Part shown: piece by piece, positions 35,503 to 43,139 of the stretch | How positions within the stretch are numbered: the first letter of the stretch is position 1 | Layout: every line of letters starts with the position of its first letter | NCBI RefSeq assembly: GCF_001942345.1 | Contig: NZ_MKKI01000033.1 | Location: 124,001-188,000 of the forward strand | Length of the DNA: 64,000 nucleotides | Direction: 5' to 3' | Origin: Corynebacterium sp. CNJ-954 | GTDB taxonomy: Bacteria > Actinomycetota > Actinomycetes > Mycobacteriales > Mycobacteriaceae | Made by a program: the position numbers and the translations under genes | Notes under the pieces: model-generated | The model's database searches: none | Told to the model about the DNA's origin: nothing | What the model saw: the letters and a program-made list of their open reading frames with translations, nothing else

Positions 35503-36972
35503 ATGGGTACCGGTTCCCCCGCTGAGATTCAGGAGACGTCGCCGCCCCGGGGGAGGCCCCGGGTTCAGGAGGTGGCGGACGAGGTCGTCGCCGGTGTTCT
35601 GGCGACGGCGGGGCCGCGGGTCGGTGGCCGTGACTACTCCACCCGCCGCATCGCGTTGATGACGGGGCTGAGTCAGCCGGTGGTCAGTCGTGCGATGCGC
35701 CGGATCCGGGCGGGCTCGGATGACACGACGGCGGTGGTGGTGCCGACCTCCGGTGACTTGTGGATCGTCGGTTTCCGGGTCGAGTACCCGCGCGTGACCC
35801 TGCTTTTCGAGGAACGCGATGGTGTGGGTGAGGGCGATGGTGAGGCTGCTCAGGACGGTGTCCGTAGTGGTGAGCGGCAGGCGTCGGAGCGCCGTGCGAC
35901 GTCGTTGATGGCTGCGCTGCGGGTGGCGGGTGTGTCGGGGTGGCCGCAGAGTCAGGCGACGTTCGATGCCGGTGATGAGAGCCTGCCGGCCGGGGTTGTC
36001 CGCGTTATGTGGGAGCCGGGCGGTCAGAGTTGGGACGGCTTCCTCGGTCAACTCTCCGCGGTCCTGGACGCGTGTGTTCCGACTGTGGATGCGATCCCCG
36101 GCGACCTGCTGGCGCAGTTGTCCGTCGCCGTCGGGCACGGGCTGCACGGGTTGCAGTGGGAACGTACCCGGGGAGGTACTGCCGGGGGCCGTCGGACGAA
36201 AAATGACCCGGATTTTGACTCGAATTACTTATCTCTTGCGGAGTATCCCCCGCCCTCCAACGCCCGGACGGAGGCGACACCGAGACATCTTCAGAATGAA
36301 ATATCGGTCACCGAGCAGATCGCCATCGCCCTGCGCAAGGAGATCATGAACGCCGGATTCCGTCCCGGCGACCGGGTGACGAGTACCCGCTTGGCGAACC
36401 ACCTGGAGATCCCGCGGTCGGCAGTGCGGTCGGCCATGCGACGTCTGGTGGATGACGGGCTGCTCACCGCGACCGGGGGGACGTTCGCGCTTCCACTGGT
36501 TACCGGCAGCGACATCATTGACCTGTATGCGGCGCGACTGCAGGTCGGGCGCGTCCTGCTGCGTGCGTGCTCGGGGCGATCCCGCCAGCAGATGTTGGCC
36601 CCGCAGCTGGCACTGCGGGCGGTGGTGGCTGCCGCGGAGCACGGTTCGGCGTCCGACGTGGACCAGGCGGACCTGCATTTCCAGCAGACGCTGGCCGATG
36701 CCAGTGGTCTGCCGCAGTCGTCCCGCGTCTTCCATGCGCTCACCCTGCGGTTGCGCATGTTCATCTCGGTGCTGCAGTTGGACTACACCCCTGCGGTGCA
36801 GCGCATCGTGGGGGACGACCGGTACATCCTCAATGCCCTGTTGTCGGGCAACGTCGACGGTGCGCTGCGGGTGTGGCGGGCGAAACTGGACAATGCGGTG
36901 CGGCACATGGTCCATGTGTCGCCCACGACGTTCGACCCGGCGCTGTGGGAACGGCTGGTGGGGGAGGCGTAG
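35503..36972 (+). CDS. Composite regulator: N-terminal helix-turn-helix region plus C-terminal GntR-FCD, divergent from putA
   Basis: 489 residues from ATG 35503; an ATG 24 bp upstream is in frame, but CAGGAT 6 nt before 35503 suggests a leaderless start there. Residues about 15-75 contain an HTH-like stretch (TRRIALMTGLSQPVVSRAMRRIR). A middle part of unknown fold (FRVEYPRVTLLFEERDG) ends in an AT-richer linker around 36205-36250. Then a standard GntR winged helix (VTEQIAIALRKEIMNAGFRP, STRLANHLEIPRSAVRSAM, RRLVDDGLL) and an FCD-like effector domain follow. Position makes it a candidate proline-responsive regulator of putA. It is far longer than normal GntR proteins (220-260). Confidence 0.75.
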   Translation: MGTGSPAEIQETSPPRGRPRVQEVADEVVAGVLATAGPRVGGRDYSTRRIALMTGLSQPVVSRAMRRIRAGSDDTTAVVVPTSGDLWIVGFRVEYPRVTLLFEERDGVGEGDGEAAQDGVRSGERQASERRATSLMAALRVAGVSGWPQSQATFDAGDESLPAGVVRVMWEPGGQSWDGFLGQLSAVLDACVPTVDAIPGDLLAQLSVAVGHGLHGLQWERTRGGTAGGRRTKNDPDFDSNYLSLAEYPPPSNARTEATPRHLQNEISVTEQIAIALRKEIMNAGFRPGDRVTSTRLANHLEIPRSAVRSAMRRLVDDGLLTATGGTFALPLVTGSDIIDLYAARLQVGRVLLRACSGRSRQQMLAPQLALRAVVAAAEHGSASDVDQADLHFQQTLADASGLPQSSRVFHALTLRLRMFISVLQLDYTPAVQRIVGDDRYILNALLSGNVDGALRVWRAKLDNAVRHMVHVSPTTFDPALWERLVGEA

Positions 36973-37000
36973 CGGGGCTCCGTGCCCCCGGCGATAAGTT

Positions 37001-37035
37001 AGAGGGCACCTCCGGACTTTCCGGAGGTGCCCTCT
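37001..37035. terminator. Bidirectional terminator between the GntR gene and tRNA-Gly
   Basis: Perfect 16-bp arms (AGAGGGCACCTCCGGA and complement) around CTT, between the + strand regulator stop (36972) and the minus-strand tRNA 3' end (37045). Confidence 0.85.
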
Positions 37036-37044
37036 GAACTGCTG

Positions 37045-37118
37045 TGGAGCCGATGACGGGAATCGAACCCGCGTATTCAGCTTGGGAAGCTGATGTTCTA
37101 CCATTGAACTACATCGGC
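37045..37118 (-). tRNA. tRNA-Gly (anticodon CCC)
   Basis: The minus strand reads GCCGATG at the 5' end and CATCGGC-T-CCA at the 3' end (7-bp acceptor stem, encoded CCA). The D arm is TAGTTCAATGGTAGAAC, the anticodon stem TCAGC/GCTGA with loop TTCCCAA gives anticodon CCC, and the T arm is CGGGTTCGATTCCCG. It reads GGG glycine codons. Confidence 0.97.
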
Positions 37119-37209
37119 GCTTGTGCTTCGGCGGTCGCGCTTTCGCACTGCCGATGACTTTAACACAGTCCAGCGGCGGGGTGAGACAACGGGGTGGCAG
37201 CTGGTCCGC

Positions 37210-37215
37210 TAGGGT
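37210..37215 (+). promoter_or_regulatory. -10 box of a leaderless promoter for dcd
   Basis: TAGGGT ends exactly 7 nt before GTG 37223. Confidence 0.5.
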
Positions 37216-37222
37216 AAGTGAC

Positions 37223-37834
37223 GTGCTTCTTTCCGATCGAGACATCCGCGCAGCCCTCGGTTCAGGTGACCTCGCCCTGGACCCGTTCGACCCGACCCTG
37301 ATCCAGCCGTCGAGTATCGACGTGCGTCTCGACCGGTACTTCCGGGTGTTCAACAACTCCCGTTACACACACATTGATCCGCGCCTGCCGCAGGAGGATC
37401 TCACCACCCTCGTCGAGGTCGGCGACGGAACCGGTGAGGACGGAACCGCCGTCAGCGACGGTGGCGTCGCCGCCGAGGCGTTCATTCTGCACCCCGGCGA
37501 GTTTGTCCTCGGGTCCACGCTGGAGTTGGTGACGGTGCCGGACAACCTCGCCGCACGTCTGGAGGGCAAGTCCTCGCTGGGGCGTCTCGGGCTCCTCACC
37601 CACTCGACGGCCGGCTTCGTGGACCCGGGGTTCACCGGTCACATCACCCTGGAACTGTCGAATACGGCGAACCTGCCGATCGCCCTCTACCCGGGCATGA
37701 AGATCGGACAGCTCGCATTGTTCAACCTCTCCAGCCCGGCCGAGGCACCTTACGGTTCCGGCCCGTTGGGCTCGAAGTACCAGGGCCAGCGCGGGCCGAC
37801 GCCGTCGAAGGCCTACCTGAACTTCCGGAAGTAG
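37223..37834 (+). CDS. dcd: dCTP deaminase (probably the bifunctional dCTP deaminase/dUTPase type)
   Basis: 203 residues from GTG 37223 ([19 protein letters not shown]). The active-site motif [33 protein letters not shown] is clear: Arg/Glu/Ser of the deaminase site and the Ala-Gly-Phe pattern seen in mycobacterial and archaeal bifunctional enzymes, where E. coli Dcd has a His-containing version. [13 protein letters not shown] and the C-terminal tail [18 protein letters not shown] close over the nucleotide. It makes dUTP/dUMP for thymidylate synthesis. It is monocistronic, with its own leaderless promoter. Confidence 0.92.
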   Translation: MLLSDRDIRAALGSGDLALDPFDPTLIQPSSIDVRLDRYFRVFNNSRYTHIDPRLPQEDLTTLVEVGDGTGEDGTAVSDGGVAAEAFILHPGEFVLGSTLELVTVPDNLAARLEGKSSLGRLGLLTHSTAGFVDPGFTGHITLELSNTANLPIALYPGMKIGQLALFNLSSPAEAPYGSGPLGSKYQGQRGPTPSKAYLNFRK

Positions 37835-38164
37835 CCCGGGCAGGAGAGCTGAGGGGCGGTTCGCGTCGTCCCCCGTCCGACGACGGTGGTCGGTGACCGG
37901 GCAGAGCAGACTCTCCACACACACCTCGCCCGGCGAGCATCGCTGCTGCCGGGGGCGGGGGCGTGACGTTTCAAGAGGAGAATGCTCAGCTGCCGTATAC
38001 GGGTCCTTTCGCCGGGTGCCGTCGTTGCGACGGTCGGTTCACGTGCGTTGGCTCCGGTGACCACCGTGATCTCGGTGTCTCAGTGGCCTCCGAAGGCGCT
38101 GACATTCAATCTACGAACCGAGGATTAAAGATCCATGGGAACGCGGTGCGGTGTCGCTGGGGGG
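37835..38164. other. Intergenic stretch between convergent dcd and lipase genes
   Basis: About 330 bp. A + strand frame beginning GTG 37963 (MTFQEENAQLPYTG) continues into the lipase antisense and has no recognisable features. Several GC-rich inverted words are present, but no clear terminator with a T-run. I see nothing definite. Confidence 0.3.
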
Positions 38165-39379
38165 TCACTGGCGTGATGGTACCGATGGCGCCGCTGTCTT
38201 CGCTGTCGCTCCTGTGGCGAAATCCAGGGCCTGGGGCAGGCCGTCCGTCCATCCGGCGTGCCCGGCGGGATCCCTGTCCACCCGGTAGGTCACGTCCTGG
38301 CCGTTCGCTCTGGCCTTCCCCACGAGGTTATTCGTGTACGGCATCGGTGAAACGGTGTCGAATGCCTGCTGGTAGATGAAGACGGGTGCATCCCACCCGG
38401 AGGTCGGGAGGTTGAGATGGCGGACAAGCGCACCGCGGAGTGGTCCGTCCGAGAGCGGTTTCGTGACCATGTCACCGAGGGTGGTGGAGCCGATTTCTTC
38501 TGCCATCTCAAAGTAGTTGAGTTCTTCGGCGGAGTTGACGATCTCCCGTCCTCTGTCAGTGAGGTAGTCGTCGAGGGGGAAGTCGGGATCGGCGGCGCGG
38601 AAACCAGCCAGCACGTATCCGACGTACGTCATCAGGTCGGGTTGGCTGATCTGCATCCACGGCGCAACCCTGGTGATTTCGTCGGCGACACCGGCAGGGA
38701 CGCCACCAGCAGTGGCGGCGGCGAGATGGAGTTCGGGGGCGTAATCACTGACCATCGATGCGGCGGCCACTGACGCATGACCCCCCTGGGAGTACCCGTT
38801 GGTGACGAACGTGGTGGAGACGTCGGAGGTGATAGTGTTCGCCGCCCGCACAACGTCGATCATCGCAGCCCCGGCACTGTGCGTGTTCAGGTACGGGTGG
38901 ACCCCGTCGGTGCCCAGCCCCACGTACTCAGGGGCGGCGACAGCGAATCCGGCATCCAGCCATTCGGCGAGATACTGGTCACCGGAATTCCCCTCACCGA
39001 CCCATCCGGTGTAACTGACGTTCTTGTCTCCTAATCCCTGGGTACCGTGGCCGTAGGCGACGACCGGCCATCCGCCGTCCGGCGCGGGGCCGTCGGGCAG
39101 GTAGAGGGTGCCGAGGCTGGTCGCCGCCCCACCGTCGGGACCGGACGTCGTGTACTCGAACACCCACCCGCGGGAGGCGTGGGTGAGAACGAGCTCCTCG
39201 GGAAGATCGTCGACCCTGACGATGCTGCCGGTCCTGCCCTCCACACCAGGCTGCCCGGGGTCAGGGAATGCGGCCCCTGCTGTTGCGGGCGCTGCTCCTG
39301 CGGTCCCCAGGAACACGGCAAGGATCAGCGCGGCAGGTGCGGTAGCGATACGGCCCCGTGGGCGGTGGTGGGACGTCAT
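38165..39379 (-). CDS. Secreted lipase (LIP family, alpha/beta hydrolase)
   Basis: 404 residues from ATG 39379. A signal peptide (PRGRIATAPAALILAVFLGTAGA, likely cleaved after ATAGA) leads to the LIP-family fold: GGWPVVAYGHGTQGLGD, then GVHPYLNTHSAGAAMIDVVRA, and the nucleophile elbow in FVTNGYSQGGHASVAA (Ser of GYSQG). A late Asp and the His in DPAGHAGWTDGLP complete the triad. It acts outside the cell on acylglycerols, or on lipids such as trehalose mycolates or mycolyl esters. TAATAT (39387-39392, minus strand) ends 7 nt before the ATG, so the mRNA is probably leaderless; ATG 39400 is unlikely. Confidence 0.85.
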   Translation of the reverse strand: MTSHHRPRGRIATAPAALILAVFLGTAGAAPATAGAAFPDPGQPGVEGRTGSIVRVDDLPEELVLTHASRGWVFEYTTSGPDGGAATSLGTLYLPDGPAPDGGWPVVAYGHGTQGLGDKNVSYTGWVGEGNSGDQYLAEWLDAGFAVAAPEYVGLGTDGVHPYLNTHSAGAAMIDVVRAANTITSDVSTTFVTNGYSQGGHASVAAASMVSDYAPELHLAAATAGGVPAGVADEITRVAPWMQISQPDLMTYVGYVLAGFRAADPDFPLDDYLTDRGREIVNSAEELNYFEMAEEIGSTTLGDMVTKPLSDGPLRGALVRHLNLPTSGWDAPVFIYQQAFDTVSPMPYTNNLVGKARANGQDVTYRVDRDPAGHAGWTDGLPQALDFATGATAKTAAPSVPSRQ

Positions 39380-39386
39380 AGGACGG

Positions 39387-39392
39387 ATATTA
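39387..39392 (-). promoter_or_regulatory. -10 box of a leaderless promoter for the secreted lipase
   Basis: TAATAT on the minus strand, 7 nt before ATG 39379, close to the consensus. Confidence 0.6.
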
Positions 39393-39412
39393 GCCCGCAC
39401 ACCGCCCTGGGG

Positions 39413-40135
39413 TTACCGGACGTCGTCGGGACGGAAGCCAGCCTCGACCGCCAACACCGCGAGCTGCACGCGGGTGGACGCACCGAACTTGCCGAGCAGC
39501 TGGGAGACCTGCTTCTTCACCATGCTCGACGATCGTCCGGTCTTCCGGCTGATCTCGGCATTGGACAGGCCGATGCACAGCAGCGACAGGATCTTCTCCT
39601 CCGAGGCGGAAAGACGGGGCAGCTCCGGTGACACCGTCCGGCCCAGTGGCGGTTCCGGTGCGGTTGAAGGACGGGCTTCGTGCACCTCCGGCGTGAGATG
39701 CCGCACCAGGTTCGATGCCGGTTGTGGACTGACCACAGTTCCGCCGCTGGCGGTGGCGAGCACGGTGTCGATGATGAACTCGGGACGCGAACTCTTGAGA
39801 ATGTAGCCCCGACCGCCCTGCGCGAGCACCGAGAGCATCGTCTCCTCCTCGTCGAGCGCTGTCATCGCCACGAACACCGGGGGATCCGGGAGTGCGCGGA
39901 CGTGGTTGAGCAACTCCACACCGTCCATACCGGGCAGGTGGATGTCGGCCAGGACGACGTCAACGGGGGTGTCCCCGGCGCAGTTCGTCAGGATCTCGAG
40001 CGCTTCGGGACCGGTGGATGCTTCGCCCGCCACCTCGATGGGCTCACCTGCAGGCGATCCGAAGTAGAGGCGTAGGGAAGAAAGGACGAGAGGATCATCG
40101 TCCACGATCAGCAGGCGGACACGGGGAGAGGGCAT
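39413..40135 (-). CDS. NarL/LuxR-family response regulator
   Basis: 240 residues. The receiver domain begins MPSPRVRLLIVDDDPLVL (acidic pair) with phospho-acceptor Asp64 in VVLADIHLPGMDG, Thr in FVAMTALD and Lys in GYILKSSRP. After a Pro-rich linker comes the LuxR-type helix-turn-helix, LSASEEKILSLLCIGLSNAE followed by SRKTGRSSSMVKKQVSQLLGKFG. It is the last gene of the histidine kinase - secreted peptide - response regulator unit, 26 bp after the peptide gene. Targets are unknown; the lipase gene directly downstream has its own promoter. Confidence 0.9.
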   Translation of the reverse strand: MPSPRVRLLIVDDDPLVLSSLRLYFGSPAGEPIEVAGEASTGPEALEILTNCAGDTPVDVVLADIHLPGMDGVELLNHVRALPDPPVFVAMTALDEEETMLSVLAQGGRGYILKSSRPEFIIDTVLATASGGTVVSPQPASNLVRHLTPEVHEARPSTAPEPPLGRTVSPELPRLSASEEKILSLLCIGLSNAEISRKTGRSSSMVKKQVSQLLGKFGASTRVQLAVLAVEAGFRPDDVR

Positions 40136-40161
40136 ATCAGGCAGGGTGCTGGTGGAGTCTC

Positions 40162-40407
40162 TCAGCGTTTACGGCACCACGGAAGGTTGGGCTGGTACTT
40201 GCAGCTGAAGATGTCGGAGATCGACCGTTTGGAGTCGACCCAGGAGGATGAGAGGGGCGCGGAGACGGACGACGGGGCCGGCGATGATCCAGAGGCGTTC
40301 GTCGTGACGGACTCCGCGGAGGAGACCCCGGTCGACAGCCCTGCAGTGAGCGCGACAGTGGTGGCCGCCAGGAGAAGACGACGGCCGTGAGCAGGCAAAA
40401 TTGACAT
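40162..40407 (-). CDS. Small secreted peptide with C-terminal cysteine pair, encoded between kinase and regulator
   Basis: 81 residues with a textbook signal peptide (GRRLLLAATTVALTAGLSTGVSSA, cleavage likely after SSA), a Ser/Pro-rich stretch, and a compact C-terminus SWVDSKRSISDIFSCKYQPN followed by LPWCRKR. Two Cys nine residues apart near the C-terminus could form a disulfide once outside. AGGAG lies 6 nt before the ATG. The gene is 33 bp after the histidine kinase stop and 26 bp before the response regulator start, all on one strand, so it is almost certainly co-transcribed. A role as signal, accessory sensor part or target is inference; I recognise no family. Confidence 0.75.
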   Translation of the reverse strand: MSILPAHGRRLLLAATTVALTAGLSTGVSSAESVTTNASGSSPAPSSVSAPLSSSWVDSKRSISDIFSCKYQPNLPWCRKR

Positions 40408-40440
40408 AGGTGCTCCTAGGATTGGCGTGAGGGGTGATTA

Positions 40441-41733
40441 TCAAGATTTGATAACAACTATAGGCAGTCGGAGGGTGGTACGCCAGAAGAGGGCGTCCGA
40501 TCCCCCCACCGTCGCCGTGCCCTCAGGCGTCACGCTGCCCGTTCGCTCACTGGGGGTGGCCACGCCAGCCTCCACCGTACCCCCGGCCTTCGCGGCCCTC
40601 GTCCGCATGGAGTCCAGACCCATCCCGCTGGACAGCACGTCGTCCCGGATCACCCCGTCGCGAGAGTGGACAGGGTTGGTCATGGTGATCACGACGTCGT
40701 CGTCCTGCACGTGGCAGCCCAGGTAGACCGTCGAGTGAGGGAGGGCGTGCTTCGCCGCATTCGACGTCATCTCGGTGAGCACCTTGACCGCGGTATCCCG
40801 GTCGATCCAGGGGCCCGCCGAGGCGTCATGCATCTCTCCGGGGTCGGGCGCATTCACCATCGCGGTGACATCCGGTGGCAGGTCGATGGTCGAGCACACC
40901 TTCAGCGAGTGTGCCTCGAGTTCCTGTGCCGCCCTGGCGACGGCGACGTCGAGGGGTGGGCCGGCGACCCGGGTCCGGAAACAGGCGCGGGTCGGATTCT
41001 CGTTGAGCAGTTGCAGCATCGTGCGCAGGTTGGACAGGGCCTCTCTCGACGACTCCGAGATGTGCTCGAGCCCCTGACGGTGGTTCGTTCCACCGTCCGG
41101 CGGGAGCAGGGTGAGAGCCTGGGCCTGCATCACCACACTGGTCAAGGACGTGGCGACAGAGTCGTGCAGTTCGCGGGCGAGTTCCAGGCGTTGCTGACGC
41201 TCCTGGGCGGCGAGAGAGCGCCGGAGCTTCTCGCGTTGGCGGCCGTGGTTCGCCCGTGACCAACCGATCATGTAGGCCGCGACGAGGACCAGGGCGACGA
41301 TGGTCAGTGCCGCCACATCGGTGGTCAGTGACATGTCCTGGGCGTCGACCGCGGACAGGACCCAGTGCGTGAACGCCAGAGACCCGCCGAGCAGGATCTG
41401 CCCACTGGCAGTCACGATCTCCACGATGAGCATGGTGAAGAAGATGGAGTACACGGGTACGACGTCGTCGAAGACGAACGTCGCCAGGACGAGCAGGAGC
41501 GAGAGCATCGAGGCGGCGACGGGGAATTTCGCGGCACCGCCGACGAGCACCAGTGTCAGGCAGGCGACCACGGCCGTGCCGACAGGAACGGTGTCCGGGA
41601 TCTCCAGCAGCTCGAACAGGGTGAGGGCCGCGGCCAGGACCGTCTCGATCACGCCCAGCTGCGTGAGCCGACGGGTCCGGAGGAAGGAGAGCAGCCGGCG
41701 GGGACGGTGAGGCGTCCGGGAACTGGCGTTCAC
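40441..41733 (-). CDS. Sensor histidine kinase, NarL-partner (HisKA_3) type
   Basis: 430 residues. Five to six transmembrane helices occupy residues about 20-170 with almost no extracytoplasmic loop, so sensing is probably within the membrane or through a partner. The dimerisation/phosphoacceptor helix ERQQRLELARELHDSVATSL carries the phospho-His in ELHD. The ATPase domain has VLTEMTSNAAKHALPHSTVYLG (N box) and SGMGLDSMRTRAAKAGG (G box). It starts the operon with the small secreted peptide and response regulator. alaT ends 12 bp upstream on the same strand. Confidence 0.88.
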   Translation of the reverse strand: MNASSRTPHRPRRLLSFLRTRRLTQLGVIETVLAAALTLFELLEIPDTVPVGTAVVACLTLVLVGGAAKFPVAASMLSLLLVLATFVFDDVVPVYSIFFTMLIVEIVTASGQILLGGSLAFTHWVLSAVDAQDMSLTTDVAALTIVALVLVAAYMIGWSRANHGRQREKLRRSLAAQERQQRLELARELHDSVATSLTSVVMQAQALTLLPPDGGTNHRQGLEHISESSREALSNLRTMLQLLNENPTRACFRTRVAGPPLDVAVARAAQELEAHSLKVCSTIDLPPDVTAMVNAPDPGEMHDASAGPWIDRDTAVKVLTEMTSNAAKHALPHSTVYLGCHVQDDDVVITMTNPVHSRDGVIRDDVLSSGMGLDSMRTRAAKAGGTVEAGVATPSERTGSVTPEGTATVGGSDALFWRTTLRLPIVVIKS

Positions 41734-41745
41734 GTCAGGGGCGTC

Positions 41746-43047
41746 CTACTGCCTGTAGGAGGACAGGAAGTTCCCCAGCCGGTCGATCGCCTCGGCGAGG
41801 TCCTGCTTCCACGGCAGGGTGACCACGCGGAAGTGGTCGGGGGACGGCCAGTTCATGCCTGTGCCCTGCACCATCTGGATCTTCTCGGAACGCAGCAGGT
41901 CGAACATGAACTGCTCGTCGTCGTGGATCTCATGGACCTCGGGGTCGATCTTCGGGAAGGCGTACAACGCGCCCATCGGTTTGACCACACTGATGCCGGG
42001 GATCTCGTTCAGCTTCGTGTACGCGGTGTTGCGCTGCTCCAGCAGCCGTCCTCCCGGCAGGACGAGGTCGTCGATCGACTGCCGCCCCGACAGCGCGACC
42101 TGGATGCCGTACTGGGCGGGAACATTGGCGCACAGACGGGTCGACGCCAGCAACGTCAGCCCCTCGATGAAGCCCTTCGCGTGTTCCTTCGGCCCTGTGA
42201 TCACCGCCCACCCGGCCCGGTAGCCGGCGACCCGGTAGGCCTTGGACAGGCCGTTGAAGGTAATGCAGAGCAGGTCGGGGGCCAGCGACGCAGTATTCAC
42301 GTGCACGGCGTCGTCGTAGAGGATCTTGTCGTAGATCTCGTCGGACAGCAGCAGCAGGGAATGTTCGCGGGCGATGTCGACGATCTTCTGCACGACCTCG
42401 CGGCTGTACACCGCGCCCGTGGGGTTGTTCGGGTTGATGATCACGATCGCCTTGGTGCGCTCGGTGATCTTCGACTCGATGTCCTCGATCGACGGGGCCC
42501 AGTCGTCTTCCTCGTCGCAGAGGTAGTGCACCGGCTTCCCGCCGGACAGGGTGGTCGCCGCCGTCCACAACGGGTAGTCCGGCGCAGGGATGAGCACCTC
42601 GTCGCCGTCGTTGAGCAGGGCCTGGGTGGTCATGGTGATCAGCTCGGAGACGCCGTTCCCGATGAACACGTCGTCCATGTCGAACGCCGGGAAGTCCGGG
42701 ACGACCTCGTACCGGGCGACGATCGCACGACGGGCGGAGGGGATGCCCTTCGACTGGGAGTACCCCTGCGCGTACGGCAGGGCGGCGATCATGTCCTGCA
42801 CGATCGTGTCGGGGGCGTCGAAGCCGAAGGCTGCAGGGTTGCCGGTGTTGAGCTTGAGGATGCGGTGACCGTCCGCCTCCATCCGCTCGGCCTCGGAGTT
42901 GACCGGGCCGCGGATCTCGTAGAGGACGTTCTGGAGCTTCGTCGACTGGTCCAACGGGCGTGGCTGCCGGGGCGCGCTGTGCCCGGCGAGTCCGCTATGA
43001 CCACCGTGACCGTCGGGCTCCTGCGCGTTCTTTTCTTCAGTGCTCAT
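41746..43047 (-). CDS. alaT: Alanine/valine aminotransferase AlaT (PLP fold type I)
   Basis: 433 residues. LNTGNPAAFGF, YSQSKGIPSARRAIVARYE, NGVSELITMTTQALLNDGDE, PAPDYPLWTAATTLSGG and VIINPNNPTGAVYS are all standard class I aminotransferase motifs. The PLP Lys is in ITFNGLSKAYRVAGYRAGW, and the substrate-carboxylate Arg in the C-terminal FRVVTLP. This combination is the AlaT type, which transfers amino groups between glutamate and pyruvate, with valine as another donor, in the cytoplasm. A ~40-residue disordered N-terminus (Gly/His-rich) precedes the fold. Confidence 0.9.
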   Translation of the reverse strand: MSTEEKNAQEPDGHGGHSGLAGHSAPRQPRPLDQSTKLQNVLYEIRGPVNSEAERMEADGHRILKLNTGNPAAFGFDAPDTIVQDMIAALPYAQGYSQSKGIPSARRAIVARYEVVPDFPAFDMDDVFIGNGVSELITMTTQALLNDGDEVLIPAPDYPLWTAATTLSGGKPVHYLCDEEDDWAPSIEDIESKITERTKAIVIINPNNPTGAVYSREVVQKIVDIAREHSLLLLSDEIYDKILYDDAVHVNTASLAPDLLCITFNGLSKAYRVAGYRAGWAVITGPKEHAKGFIEGLTLLASTRLCANVPAQYGIQVALSGRQSIDDLVLPGGRLLEQRNTAYTKLNEIPGISVVKPMGALYAFPKIDPEVHEIHDDEQFMFDLLRSEKIQMVQGTGMNWPSPDHFRVVTLPWKQDLAEAIDRLGNFLSSYRQ

Positions 43048-43139
43048 TCCAGCAATTGTGCCAGTCGCCCTGCCGCCGTGACAGTCGACCGTCCGAACTC
43101 GCCGGAATCAACCGTGTAGGTCAACCCTGATTCGGGTGG

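Noticed and set aside
37045..37118. tRNA-Gly as an integration site of a mobile element
   Set aside because: No integrase gene and no repeated tRNA 3' end nearby.
37963..38379. 138-codon + strand frame between dcd and the lipase
   Set aside because: No recognisable domain or ribosome site, and more than half of it is antisense to the lipase gene.
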